64,000 nucleotides of DNA, from NCBI GenBank assembly GCA_021234155.1, contig JAJEKV010000028.1, positions 6,908,992 to 6,972,991 of the forward strand, read 5' to 3'. The notes beneath the pieces were generated by a model. The model made no database searches and was not told the DNA's origin. It worked only from the letters and a program-made list of their open reading frames with translations. Of this stretch, positions 30,412 to 41,940 are shown in pieces. Positions within the stretch are counted from its first letter, which is position 1, and the number at the start of each line of letters is the position of its first letter. The stretch comes from Isoetes taiwanensis (Eukaryota; Streptophyta; Lycopodiopsida; Isoetales; Isoetaceae). A program made the translations under genes and the position numbers.

Positions 30412-33168
30412 ATGATGATTCAATGGCTCGGGTTGATAACATTCTTGGGGTCAAACTTGCAGAACATAGATACAAAATCGGCCGAACAAAAGAGGGCTCG
30501 CAGCTTACAATTCCAACTAACTGGACAACTGCAACTGCAGATGAAGATTTAGATGGATATAATGTACACATGATTATGTTAAGGTCTAAGGAGGTGAAAT
30601 CAATGGCGATAAAAGGTAGTCAAGTATACAAATTTATTGGAATTCTTTACGACTGAAATTTTCTGCCAAAGTTTATAGGAGAATAAAAAGGTAATAAGTA
30701 TACTTACATAAATTCTATAACTTTTTCAAGGTCAACATCAAACTTTCACCAAGTTCACAACTTTGCCACTACAGAAATTCAATAGCTTAATTATTGACAC
30801 ATAGTTTGCAAGTTTTTTTTTTTTTTACCTACCTTTCAAGAGCAAAGAGACGAGTATTTCTATGATGCTACTTATACATTTCAAACATTTGCAAAATGTC
30901 CGGAAACTGGGCCTCCATGTCTTGATAAATCTAGGGTAAAAGACCTGCTTTCCTGCCAATGCTTCAACTTCTGCGTTGACTTCCTCCAGAATGCAGGTTT
31001 TCAAGGTATGTCCAGGCCCGTTCAAGTTACAAGTATCATGACATTAGAAAGAGACTCATCAGAAGATGTTGGCACGAGGCAGTTGAAATGGATGGAGCCT
31101 ACTCCTTCTAGGAAATGTAAGCAGAATGAAAGCTCTCCACAGTCAGCTAAGAAGCAGAGACACATAACTCCACCCAGAAGTTCACCTAGCAGTTCTTCTA
31201 ATAGTCCAGATGAAACAGAAGAAGACATGGATATGGATGGCACAAAAAGCAAATTTGATGGTGGTTCACAACAAATGATTGTCAGTTGTCTACTTCGGCT
31301 AGGGGATTCACTCAAGAAAGCAAAGAATCTCTATCTCAAAGGGCTATTCTAAACATAAAGTCCAAGGACAAACTATATTCTCTTGGGGCGCACTTTGAGC
31401 TAGAAATAGATATATTCAAGATGCGTTAGACTCCTGCAAACATGAGTTGTAGAGTCATAAGTCCAGAACAGATGAACACGCTCCTCGACTCTTCCATAAA
31501 TCATCGTATGCATCCACCTTGTGCTTAGTGGTTCCTTTCGATATGAAAACCAATCAAGCTTTGAAGTGGAAGAAGGCAAGTGACCTGGAAGGGGTAGAAT
31601 TCTGGATTGTTAATGACAATCATACAACAGTCGTAGCGCAAATGTTTGTAGCTCAAGTTCAGAATTGGCCAGCATATAGAAAAATGATGTTCGGGCTTGT
31701 GCTATTCTTCTATGCCAAAAGATGTTGTAGAATTCTAGCTGGCAACTTGAATCCCACAGAGTATGTAAAGGTCAGCCTCGAAACGAATGACACAGCTAGG
31801 AAGACTATATGAAAACATTTATTTCGAGCAATGCCAACAATTAAGAAAGCAAATCAGTTTGTATGGTCGGCCGAAGAAGGAAAAATATGGGCAGTCAACC
31901 AGGGGCGCTTATTCGGTATGTGCATCTCATTTTATAACTTTCATGTATATGGTCACCCAATTTGATCCGGCCTTTGATATTACTACCAGTGATTTGCGGA
32001 TTGATTTTCTCCATCAAATTCAGCGACCACCCAATTTGACAGGAAAATCCACCAAAAAACAACAGCCTTATCCTTAGGTAGGATGTCTAGCAACTTGGGC
32101 GACCGCCCAATTTGATGGAAATCTTTCCCGAGAAGGCCAGCTACGCTTCTTGTTAGGCGTCATTTGCATGTCAAATTGGGCAATCGCCAGATTTGACTAT
32201 CGTCTTTCATAATTAAGGCACTGGACACTTCCTTGGGTTGTAGGATTGTGTGAACATTGCAAAATAGACACTGAAAAAAGTATCTTTCCGTCATTACGAC
32301 TACTTTATCCATCTCGATGAGGAGTTGTAGATCAGAATAGATCAGAATGAAGTACAGGCACAACTATTTGTAAATGTCATCTAAAAGACGAGAAGGATGG
32401 GAAGATAGAAGTCAAAGACAGTCTTAGAATGTTCACCAATAACTCTTATAAGCCCCTCAAATCCATGCATCCCTCAAATCTGTAGAGGCTAATTGAGGAG
32501 ATCATAGGAGGCACAAGTTGGGTGAAGTGCAACCTCGGATAGTGGCCAGATTGGCACAGTCGAGATGGCACTCATGATGTATATAAAGGATGTGAAGAAA
32601 ATGAAGGTTCAGACCGTAGGAGAGTTAAGGGAACAATATCTTATATTCACAGAGAGCCTGTCATTCATATTCGCCAATAATGTTTTGGCGTGGGTAGGAA
32701 GCCATAAAGAAGGTGAAAAAGATATTCTACTACAAAACCTGGTGGCCAAGGTAATCGAACATATTGAAGGTGATCCGAGCAAGAGAGCAAACAATTCTAG
32801 TGCTATCAGGTGAGTCCTCAAGGCATGTGTGTGGACGCAGTAGTCACATCGGCAAGACTAGTTAGCTATGCTACTTCAGGAACGTAAAGAAGTGGAGCTG
32901 GGAAGATTACAAAACATTCTTTGATCAGATAAGCATCCTAATGGACCAACAGCTCTATTGGCTAGTGGCCTTTGTATCTCCGGATCAATTCAACCCATGC
33001 CTCTCTGCAATGAAATCAATAGACGGAGACAGTCGAGTGTGGATTGGCGCGTATCATGATCCTCTAGTGAAGAGCTCTGGTGCTTTAAGGGTTAGGGAGA
33101 TATTGGCTTTGATTCTTATGAGTTACATTTCAAGAGTGCTTGAACTATCTCTATCTATGATGATATAA
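30412..33168 (+). pseudogene. Decayed coding region, family not recognised
   Basis: Several plus-strand coding-like blocks occur in order but in different frames: ARVDNILGVKLAEHRYKIG (30424 on), YTFQTFAKCPETGPPCLDK before a GTATGT donor-like site at 31005, KWMEPTPSRKCKQNES with a Ser/acidic tract (31080-31250), KSKDKLYSLGAHFELEID (31350-31400), a block at 31519-31812 with NQALKWKKASDLEGVEFWI, and 32565-33168 with SLSFIFANNVLAWVGSHKEG and YWLVAFVSPDQFNPCLSAM. The last resembles an enzyme-like domain but I cannot name it. It may be one spliced gene that has decayed, or parts of a transposon protein. Confidence 0.35.
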
Positions 33169-34032
33169 ACTATCTCCAATTTTGGTGATGCAGTTCATCT
33201 TTTGCGATAGCGGCTTTTGGCTGAAGGGCATTGGTGATGGCATCTAGGGTTTCAGCCCCATTCATTTTAACTTTTGATTCCAATATCTGATTGAATGATT
33301 TTGGGCTCTTGGAAAGCTCGTTGCGTGCCCGTTCTTTTGCTGTATAATTTATATGTAATTAATCTGTTTTGGTAGAGAATAATTGCCTAGCAATTCTGGC
33401 CCTTTATTAGCAGTGCTAGGGTTTGGTAGCAATCTTCTTTTCATTATAACTACTTTGTTTGATGGCAGTTTCAGGCGTGTTTGGCATTTTTGGAAAGCTC
33501 GTGGTGACTCCTTTAAATGACGCTAAAATTATTCAAAAGTTACTATTTCTTGTAGGAATGTTAAGGTCTAAAATCTGTCCCTTTTAGTGGAGATGGCAAA
33601 AGCAACTCACAGTACTTTCAAGCGCTCATCTAGTAAAACTAATGGGATACAAGGCACCGATGGAAGGGAATATGCTCTAGTTTCTTCAAACTACAGTGGA
33701 TATTCAAGAGATTTTTTATGTGCTTAGCAAGCTTCCTTCTCTTGGCTGCTTATTGCTTACAGTATCTAGCAAGGTTCTGTTGCATAATATCTGTTGTAAA
33801 AATCAAGTCAAAACAATTCTATGAGCAAGTGTGAGAATGAAGAACTCTTAACTTACTTCTTTCGACCTCTATCTTTGCAGACTCTCTTTGACTCTTTAAT
33901 TCTAAGCACCTTGAGCACACAAACATTCTATGTCTCCGAGGAATTTTGACAAGACCATATTCAAGTCGTATTTAATTAAAGTGGGACTCATTCCATTCCC
34001 ATTTTTTTTCGGAACCCTGTTAATTTACACAA
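33169..34032. other. Intergenic, nothing recognised
   Basis: No coding motif. The 25 bp word at 33963-33987 (AAGTCGTATTTAATTAAAGT then GGGAC) has an exact inverted copy at 42086-42110. Confidence 0.35.
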
Positions 34033-34040
34033 AAAGAAGC

Positions 34041-37000
34041 CCCGGGGGTTTCACCTAGGCATATGGGGATACCACATCTGCGTGCAAGGGGTCCAGAGAA
34101 AACCCCTGTATACGACTTTTTGGAGGTGGAAAACCCCTACATACGTAAATAGGAAAAGCCAGTTTCCAAGCCCCTTTCCGTAGATGTACTTTCGGACTAT
34201 CCTAATTTTTATATACCCCTACCCGATCTTGTACTTGAGTTTGTGCTTGTGCAGCCTACCCCTATGTACAGAATAAATAAAATTTCAAAATGTTTTTAAT
34301 TGACATTTCTCACATCTCGGTCTCGCATTTCCCTGGGGTTCTTACATGCATGCGACATTACATGCATGCGACATTCTTACATAGCTTGAAGTCTTAAAAC
34401 AAGTGACTACACACCAATGAAGTATATTGTTGCCCAACTGTCCATAACATCCGACTCTCAAATGCCATTATTTTAATCCACTTTTGCCTATTTTTGGCAT
34501 TCTAGCTCTTTAAACTTGTCCCCTTCTCACCGGTGATAAACTTTTTGTCTGGCTAAAGCTAGATTCACATACGCGGCCAAGCGCCTTTGGCTGCGTTCCT
34601 ATCTTTACACAGTATAAATTGAGCAAGGCTTGTGGATATGGCGAGCTATTTTGCATGGCTTAGTACCCTTGACGGCATGTGAACCTAACCTAACATCATT
34701 GTTTCAGTTTTAACCCTGCCTTGCAAATACCATATTGAGTACGAATGTCTACCTTCTTCATCTCCAAGCCAATATGAGAAATCTCGCTGTTACATGTATA
34801 TCCTAAGAAAATATGATTCTGATTTAGCAAGTGACAGTCTTAAAGGAATTTAACGTGGTTATTTTAATCTCACGTTGGGCCTTGTTTCCTTGGTTGGCCA
34901 AATCCCATATTTGCAAGGTTTAGGGGGTTTGCATTCATCAAATTACTTTGATTCCCCATCAAGTCGTTTTGTATTTAGAAGGCTACTTTGATTTGAACCA
35001 AGAAGGTTATTAGGGTTAGTCCCGAGAAGAATGCTTTGATTTGAAGTTAAAATATTCCCATAATTAGGTTGTTGCGCAGTTAGCTTATTTGAAGAGCTTT
35101 GACCCATGTACACTGCAATACAAAGCAAATATTAGCATAGCAGTGAAGTCTCAAAACATACGCACTCTCATTTTCATTTGTTTGCCCTTCGCACATAGAA
35201 CTAATGTAAATAATAACATCAGATAGAATGCACAAGACAAAAATATTAGACAGGCATATTTCCCTTACTTGTATCCGTCATCATTTGAGAAGAAATGTTC
35301 CTCTGGGGTTGATTAACAGAAAGCTTGGAAAAGAAGATCTTGAAGCATTTTTGTTTCGTTCAACAATATCGGGATGCCAGCCACCTCAACAACCAAATCC
35401 TGTACACCACAAATATTTTAGTTTACAAGAAAACAATAAATCTGTATAAAGCTTACTGCCACATTACCTTGAGATCTTTGATAGGGGGAAAACCAACGTG
35501 ATGGTTCAAATGATTTTCCTCTTTGTTCAAGAAAGGCCGAGCACATTCTAGCCAGGAGTCTACTCTTTGGATAACTCCTTTCATCTCTTCCAAATGCAAA
35601 AGCTTTACAGTTGACGGATTGGGGCACTACATGTACAAAAATATGAACCATCGCCTTAGAAACAGGACCCATTTGACACTATACTAAGGCCACCAATAAA
35701 CCTTATCAAGTCTCAGATGCATCATATGAACCCCCAAGCGGGGATCTTTAATGCGCCTCTTTTTTCCCAAGCGAATGGAGGCTTCACCTAATTCATGCAC
35801 TTTGAGTGCTAGATCATCATTGATATTCAATGCGGAATAGGAACATTGCATATTCCATGAGCATGCCAAACAATTCACACCATCAACCCATTAATCACTA
35901 CGAAAGATATGCATACTTAGCGGCTTGCTCGGACGGCATGCTTAGATCTGCGATGATGTACCATAATCAATAGCCCGCCAGAATATAACATATATTAAAC
36001 CAAGTAAACAGAACATAATATTGTTACAACCATTCAAGTGTAACCTCGAGGCGTAAAAGCATGCAATTTTCTCCACCGCTTTGAAGCTCGAAATTAATTT
36101 ATTACACTTGACATAATAAGATAACAACTTTCGGCCGATCTTACTAATCTAACCAAAGTCGTAGATTAAAAAAATGATGAAGCTCAATTACTTTGGAAGC
36201 CCTTCCCATCCAAATCAATTTCTTCAACTCCACATCTAAAAGCTCAAAGAATTTTAGCTGTACATGTTATTCAAAACGAGTCGGATATGTAATGTTCTCA
36301 TTAAAAAAGCAAGGACAAAAGTCAAAAGGCAACATCTGTTTGGAATTTCAAGGAACTATGTTCTTCAAGGACATCTTCCAAGCATTTTGTGGTAGTAAAA
36401 TCCTTGTTTGCTCGAGCCTTATTCAATGCCTCTTGAGCTTTTCTCACCCATGGTGAGCCTCAACAACATGGTTCTTTAAGGCCTCAATTTGGGAGATTTC
36501 TTGCGGTGTTCTCCTTCCCCAACAATTTCTTCCACTTCACGAATCCATGAACATGCACCAAAGTGAAATATGTTCCCATTTAACCGAAATAAGTACAAAG
36601 CATTGCAATCATTTTACATGTTACCTCGTAGAGTTGGAGAGCCACAAAGAAGGTGACTTGCATGACGTTGTTAACTCTCCACCTTACGGATAGCAATATC
36701 TAGAAGCCTCTTCGGCTACCATTACAGGAAACAACATACCCTCGGGCAAAACAAAATGTAGCTCATGATGGTTAGAAGCCACTCAATAAACTTAGAGATT
36801 GTCTAATTTCTATGTTATTTTATCCTCAATAATCATCTTCTCAGATCACATTTGGCATAAAATGACCATCAAAACAAAATTACATAAGCTGAATAATAAC
36901 CGCTTATCTCGACTTATGATGCACCTGGAGAGGCGGTGGATATAGTACGGACATTGAAATCAATCTGCGAGGGTTCAGGCCAATAAGCGCGAGAGCATTG

Positions 37001-37586
37001 TTTTTAGCATAAATAACCTAGATAAGTTGTATTTATACCTCGGATTGTAGATTCCGCGGGTGGTGGATATCCTCATCTCCGCCAGATAAAACCTTCTTTA
37101 TTCGACCGCCTGGTTACGCAAGAAACAAAATCCAAGACAAGATGATTGTGGTCGCCGCAAGTCGAACTAGCGTATTTGAAAGCCAAGATAGACAAATTGG
37201 AGAAAACACGAGTAAAGGACAAAACGTCCTTCACTTGATTTCGGCAATAGCAATTTTCGATTAAACCCAAAATGCAAAGAAAGAAGTCCCAAAGAAAAAT
37301 ATTTACCGTTTGAGGCTTCACCGACTCCTCTGCTTCAGCGACGCTCTTGCAATTTACCGTAAGTTTAAAGCATTCGGTTCTTCAGAGCATTCAGAGTAGG
37401 AGTAGGCCCTAACGTAGCATACGGATTGGACCTTCCCGCCCAACTCCCCCTTCTCGACCACCTGCGGGAAGAATGCGGGTCGACCGTATGAAATACCAGT
37501 CCGTATACGGACGTCTCGAGTTCAAAAAAACCCCTACCCAGTCACGCTCTTGAGTCATACGTGTACACAATGGTGAAACCCCCGGG
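34041..37586. mobile_element. 3.5 kb TIR element of the CCCGGGGG family with captured exons
   Basis: Left end CCCGGGGGTTTCACC at 34041 and right end GGTGAAACCCCCGGG to 37586 are exact inverted repeats over 15 bp. The flanks AAAGAAGC at 34033-34040 and 37587-37594 are a perfect 8 bp target duplication. The ends match the MITE at 29424-29895, so both use the same transposase, likely hAT-like from the duplication size. No transposase frame is visible. On the minus strand the element holds exon-like blocks flanked by splice signals (see next entry). The layout, intact ends around host gene fragments, is that of a Pack-type element. Confidence 0.8.
34943..37325 (-). pseudogene. Captured host gene exons, PLU-1/KDM5-like
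   Basis: Minus-strand blocks in order: VKDVLSFTRVFS (37250 on), GGRIKKVLSGGDEDIHHP ending SE before a GTATAA donor (about 37110-37050), IDFNVRTISTASP before a GTGCAT donor (about 36970), ISQIEALKNHVVEAHH then in another frame VRKAQEALNKARANKDF (36500-36400), NDDLALKVHELGEASIRL (35830 on), LHLEEMKGVIQRVDSWLECA through PPIKDLK before GTAATG (35600-35465), and VAGIPILLNETKMLQDLL (35400-35340). The last three and the coiled-coil block resemble the PLU-1 region of KDM5-type histone demethylases (repeats of the ESIPV...LPE...L form). Introns look retained, so capture was from genomic DNA. Frame changes show decay. The family call is by pattern memory only. Confidence 0.45.
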
Positions 37587-37599
37587 AAAGAAGCACCCC

Positions 37600-38230
37600 G
37601 ACCCAAAAACTGGCCATAATTGGAATTTTTGTCTATTAGTGTGCATCCAAGCTTTTCTTCCAGTTTTCTTGGATAGCGTGTCGAGAACAAGAACAATGCA
37701 ACGCAAACATGCATTAGACCTATCAAGTTCTAATTGAAAAAGATTCTTAGTTGAACATTTTGGCTCTATTTTCTTAGGTGGGTAGACAATAGATCACAAA
37801 TTCCAACAAAAATTATGCAAATCGTTTACTTAATCACCCAAAAATACTAGTTTTGAGATACCTTATATTTATAAATGGGCTCATTGCAATATATATTACA
37901 GTGGGTGAAGAGACCATAGTGGTCGATGGGCACAATCATTACACCCTCTTCACACATGAACCACCTAGTGCAAAGGGCGTGGAGCTCTCTCTAGTCCAGT
38001 CACGAGCAACTTACATGTACGATAGAAATTTGTATGAGGAGTTCCTTTATGGGCCCGATGCTTGTATGTCCAACTGATGTCACCACCCTCTTCGGCATCT
38101 TTCTTTAATGAACTGATCTTTTCATTGCTCCCAAGCATGTACTATTTGGTCGAGATAAGGACCGCAAGAGACAAAATCAAATTAGTCAAGTGATGCTACA
38201 TGCAAAAAATAAAATGAAACACGTTCTTAG
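37600..38230. other. Intergenic; one unrecognised ORF
   Basis: A 74-codon frame at 37853-38077 (with GEETIVVDGHNHYTLFTHEP) has no recognised motif. Otherwise AT-rich DNA. Confidence 0.3.
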
Positions 38231-38234
38231 GGCC

Positions 38235-38620
38235 ATTTTTGGAAAATACGAGGTGCATGAGAAAGGCAAACTGAGGGAAAAACGAGGGTTTTAGGGGGGA
38301 AGGCCTTTCTCGACTCATGAAGTCGAGAAAGGCAAAGCGAAAAAATGCAAGTTTTAGAGTCGGGAAGGCCTTTCTCGACCACGAAGCTCGGGGAAAAAAC
38401 TTGAAAACGCAGTTTTATGGGTCAAGGCCTTTCTCATAAAACCCGCGTTTACTTTTTTTTGACGCCTTTCTCGACCGCTGAAGTCGAGAAAGACCTTCCG
38501 ACCCATAAAACCTGTTTCAAAGCTTTGAGCGCGACACCGCGAAGTCGGAGAAAGGCAACCAAAGTTTAAAAAAAGTTTGAGGGCCTTTCTCGACTCGCAA
38601 GTCTAAAAAGGCAACCGTAA
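38235..38620. repeat. Palindromic repeat cluster GGCCTTTCTCGACT
   Basis: Six or seven copies of GCCTTTCTCGAC, about 60 to 100 bp apart. Most are followed within a few bases by the inverse, for example CTTTCTCGACTCATGAAGTC and then GAGAAAGGC, so each copy forms a hairpin of 10 to 15 bp. Poly-A/T tracts separate them. No ORF fits. Confidence 0.75.
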
Positions 38621-39260
38621 AAAAAAAGGGCAATTTCAAAAGCTCGAGTCCCAGAAGGTCGAAAAAATGAATAATCTTCAAACATCCTATGTATTTTCTA
38701 TGAAAAAATACCCTCCCCATAAATTTCCTACGTATTTTCCATAAAGAATAGACCCTCCCCATGTATGCAGTATGGACACATATCCAATGGACCCTCCCCC
38801 TTTCTAATGGACCATACCATATAGCTATATGAAGAGGGGACCATTGGGCTCATATTTAGCTATATAAAGAGTAATGCCTAATGCACATGTAAATAGCAAC
38901 ATATGCACCTATAATGCACATTATAACCTACGAGAGCCTATTAGACCTATGCATTAAATCTATTAATAAGCATTAGATAGACCTATATATTAATATGTAC
39001 TTGTCCCCATTTTGTGTCTTGAACCTTTAAAATGGGTTAGTAAATTATATCATGATCTTCGCAAAGTTAAATTTTTACCTTAGAATAAGAATATATGCCT
39101 AGAAAACGTGCACCATGGGAACATAATGTTTAACGTGTGAACATAGTAGCACACACATAAAAAGAGGAAATTGGGGACACGTCAAAATATAATCCTATAT
39201 TATTAGCATTTATTTTACACTTTCTTTTTCAATGTATTATTTTACCCTTTTTTTTCTAAT
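38621..39260. other. AT-rich DNA with short inverted words
   Basis: ATACCCTCCCCAT and ACCCTCCCC words recur between 38706 and 38797. Nothing coding. Confidence 0.35.
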
Positions 39261-39261
39261 A

Positions 39262-40015
39262 CCCCGCCTTTTTTCCCGCCCATGCTTGAATTTTAAAATC
39301 ATTTATTTTACACTTTCAGCTTCGACTTCTCCATTCGTGGGTTTTGGGAGCGAATTCTCAGCCTTACGTTTGTCTAAGCCCCTTGCCGAAGGCTTATCAC
39401 TAGGGTTTTTCCTCGAAAACCCGAAAGGGCGGGGTTTTTTAATCCCGGTGATAAGCTTTTGGCAGGTACACAAGCCAAACATCTATTAGCATTGTTGATC
39501 GTGAGCTTACGATGAAGATATAAGACCTGTCACCTGTTGTTGAGTCCTCTTATCAAAATACTCTAAAGACCGCCAAACCTCACAAGAAAGAACCCTTTTA
39601 ACATCTGCATGTATGGAATCTTTGAGCCCATAAACAGAAGCCGCCTAGTAGCCTGATCCTAAAACATCCGACCTTCTAACAATCCAAAACTGTTTGACGA
39701 AAACATCGGGCATCGTAGCCATGATCGAGGTCTTGACTTCTAACTGCCACAACGGGAGGAGTACAGGTCCAAACTCCATTCCGTCAGTTCCCCTTGCTTC
39801 GCGTTCTCAACTGCATGTGATCGGCCACGTCCCAAGTGCAAAAGACCAAAACTTCGGCACCCAAAACGCAAACCCCGCTAGAACCCGGCAACTCATAGGG
39901 TTTGCGGAGGCTCTATCCTTGTCGATTTGACTAGGACCTTTGCGCCCGTCTTGATGTAGAGGGGGTGTTGACGCCGAGCACGCCCCGCCTTTTTCCCCCC
40001 ATGCTTGAATTTCAA
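39262..40015. repeat. Segment bounded by a direct repeat; related to the palindrome core
   Basis: The word CCCCGCCTTTTT followed by C-rich sequence and CATGCTTGAATTT stands at 39262-39295 and again at 39983-40015, bounding about 0.7 kb. Inside, 39735-39985 resembles one inner arm of the giant palindrome (11190-11420): shared words are CCATTCC, TCAGTTCCC, TCCCAAGTGCAA and GGGTGTTGA. Here it exists as a single copy, not inverted. The segment also carries hairpin element copy 2. Confidence 0.6.
39371..39485 (+). repeat. Hairpin element, copy 2
   Basis: Nearly the same sequence as 3435-3545. The outer stem is TTGCCGAAGGCTTATCAC with GTGATAAGCTTTTGGCAG. Compared with copy 1, ATCGC/GCGAT has become ATCAC/GTGAT, a paired change on both arms. 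The central GGGTTTTTCCTCGAAAACCC is unchanged. Confidence 0.65.
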
Positions 40016-40930
40016 ACTTTGGTACATACCTTTGAGATTTAAGTTCATTTGTACCGCTTGGAATAAGCTCCCAACGCCATAGCTCCCACCTAGGCTTGCT
40101 AATCAATTTCGCTTGGCAACCACTTAATCCGTTTGAAAGGAAAGAAAGGGAATGGCAGGCGGCTATCAAATGTAAGCCCCCATTTGGGGAAATTTCGTTC
40201 TTGTTGGATTCTCGCCAAAAGAATAAGTTTGGCCCTTCAATCTCCAATGCGTAAAGGGCAAAGTGAGCTTTCTTGTAGAAAGCTCAAGAAATAGAAAATC
40301 TAACAAGCTTAGAGGCCCCGCAAAAAACAAGAAATCGTTGATTCCCGATGCATGAAATGGGTAAGAAACGAAGGGGCGACGAATCTTTTAACTTCTTCAT
40401 TTCTCCATTTCTACTATCCTTGAAGCTCCGCTGGATCTCGCAGAAGCTCAATCAGCAAAATGGAGGGATCTCGCGATTTTGATCAAAGAAACGCACTAAC
40501 GGCAATTGCTAACACTGGAAGATCTGAAGCCCCGTACCGATCATGAGCTCACCAATCCGGCCGAAAGGGAAAGCTCTGCTGAATCGCTTGAATGAAGACG
40601 CTTTGAATCGGGTCCAGGAACGGAACGCCATGCAACGGCGAAAAGGGGCAAAAAAAATAATCCACGTGAACGGCAGTAGCGTAGTTTTTGAATCGTAGAA
40701 GCGCACTTTGAATTGGCAAAAGCGCATGTGCCGAAGAAGCGCAATTATCCGCCGTTATAGCCGAGCTCTGCCGCCGAACTGGCGCCTCGTCACGGAGTCG
40801 GAGCTTGAGTTGCATCTCCTCCCACGCTTCCATAGCAAACTTAACTGGGCCCATTATTGGGACGATGCGTAAAAATGGTGATGAATTCCTCCGACTCCCA
40901 AGCCACCACCATAGCCGGTAGGAAGAAAAT
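40016..40930. other. No gene recognised
   Basis: Open frames on both strands between 40510 and 40860 lack family motifs. A minus-strand stretch (EAWEEMQLKLRLRDE) is charged and helical, but I would not name it. The part from 40900 shares a CATAGCCGGTAGGAA word with the minisatellite at 7.7 kb. Confidence 0.3.
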
Positions 40931-40947
40931 CAATGGGATCCATCCAA

Positions 40948-41409
40948 CAGGCCAAGAGATCGATCGGAATGGTCGGCTGCAGTGACAGAATATGGAGCAG
41001 TGACAGAATATCGAGCTTCGACAGATTGTCTCTTGGGATCCTCGTCGGAGATATTCCCCACAGGTTTGGTTCTGTGTTTTTTTCTTACCAATTCCCCTTT
41101 TTTTCTGTCCAAAAGTGTAACGCATTTTGTCGGATTTGAATTTTTTGAGTTTGAGCAGATAAATATGCTGATACAGTGGTGCGAAACAAGGATGAGTTTT
41201 TGGTGCATACTCCGAAGCATCGGTCGATGATGAAGGATGCGTTGCATCGAGATATGGGCACGCAGATGACGCCGTTTTCAAGTTCCCGCCCGTCCAGATG
41301 CGCAACGCCGGTCAAAAACACCTCCCCTGCTCGCCACAACACCCCGGCCACCATTGTGGAGCGATGCCCTTTCACTTTGCTGCAAGATGTGGAAATGTGG
41401 AAGCAATAA
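40948..41409 (+). pseudogene. Remorin-family gene fragment (two exons)
   Basis: A first block, to about 41070, reads RPRDRSEWSAAVTEY and ends SSSEIFPTG before GTTTGG. A second starts after CAG at about 41159 in matching phase and reads DKYADTVVRNKDEFLVHTPK, then ALHRDMGTQMTP, SRCATPVKNTSPARHNTPA, to a stop at 41409. The RDMGTQMTP...SR..TP....SPARHNTP pattern is typical of the N-terminal half of long plant remorins, plasma-membrane scaffold proteins. The C-terminal remorin domain is not found, so this is a fragment, perhaps carried by a transposon. Confidence 0.6.
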
Positions 41410-41694
41410 GTATGTGGAAGCAATAAGTATGTTATGTGATTTACCTGTATCCACGGCATAGTATCAGTTCCCTCAGGTTATAAGCATCAACTTTAGGCTA
41501 CGCTCCATCAAAATTGGAAGCTCCATCAAAATGGTGTTTTCCATCAGAATGGTGTTTTCCAATTCTCGACTCACTAGTCGAGAAGAGGAGAATGATTTAT
41601 ATTTTTTTATTAGTTATTTATTTAATTAAATTAATTAAATTATTGTTAATTAAATTAATTATTAATTATATTTTGATAATATGTATTTTTAATC

Positions 41695-41940
41695 TCAATA
41701 GTTACGTTCCCTTGCCCCTTGCCCCCTTCTTCTCCCTTGCCCCTTGCCCCTTCCCCTTGCCCTTGCCCCCCCCTTCCCCTTCTTCTCCCTTGCCCTTGCC
41801 CCCTTTGCCCTTCTTCTCCCTTGCCCCCTTCCCTTGCCCCTCTTCTCCCTTGCCCCTCTTCTCCCCAGATCTTCTCACCCCCTCTTCTCCCCTCTTCTCC
41901 TCTCCTCTTCTCACTCCTGTCTTCCCCTTCCCCACCCCCT
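41695..41940. repeat. Pyrimidine minisatellite CCTTGCCC
   Basis: About 245 bp of CCTTGCCC, CTTCTCC and CCCCTTCT units on the plus strand, almost free of purines apart from single Gs. The Pro/Leu and Gly/Glu open frames over it are artefacts. Confidence 0.9.

Noticed and set aside
30769-30790. CACTACAGAAAT as a CACTA element end
   Set aside because: A single short match with no inverted partner, subterminal repeats or target duplication.
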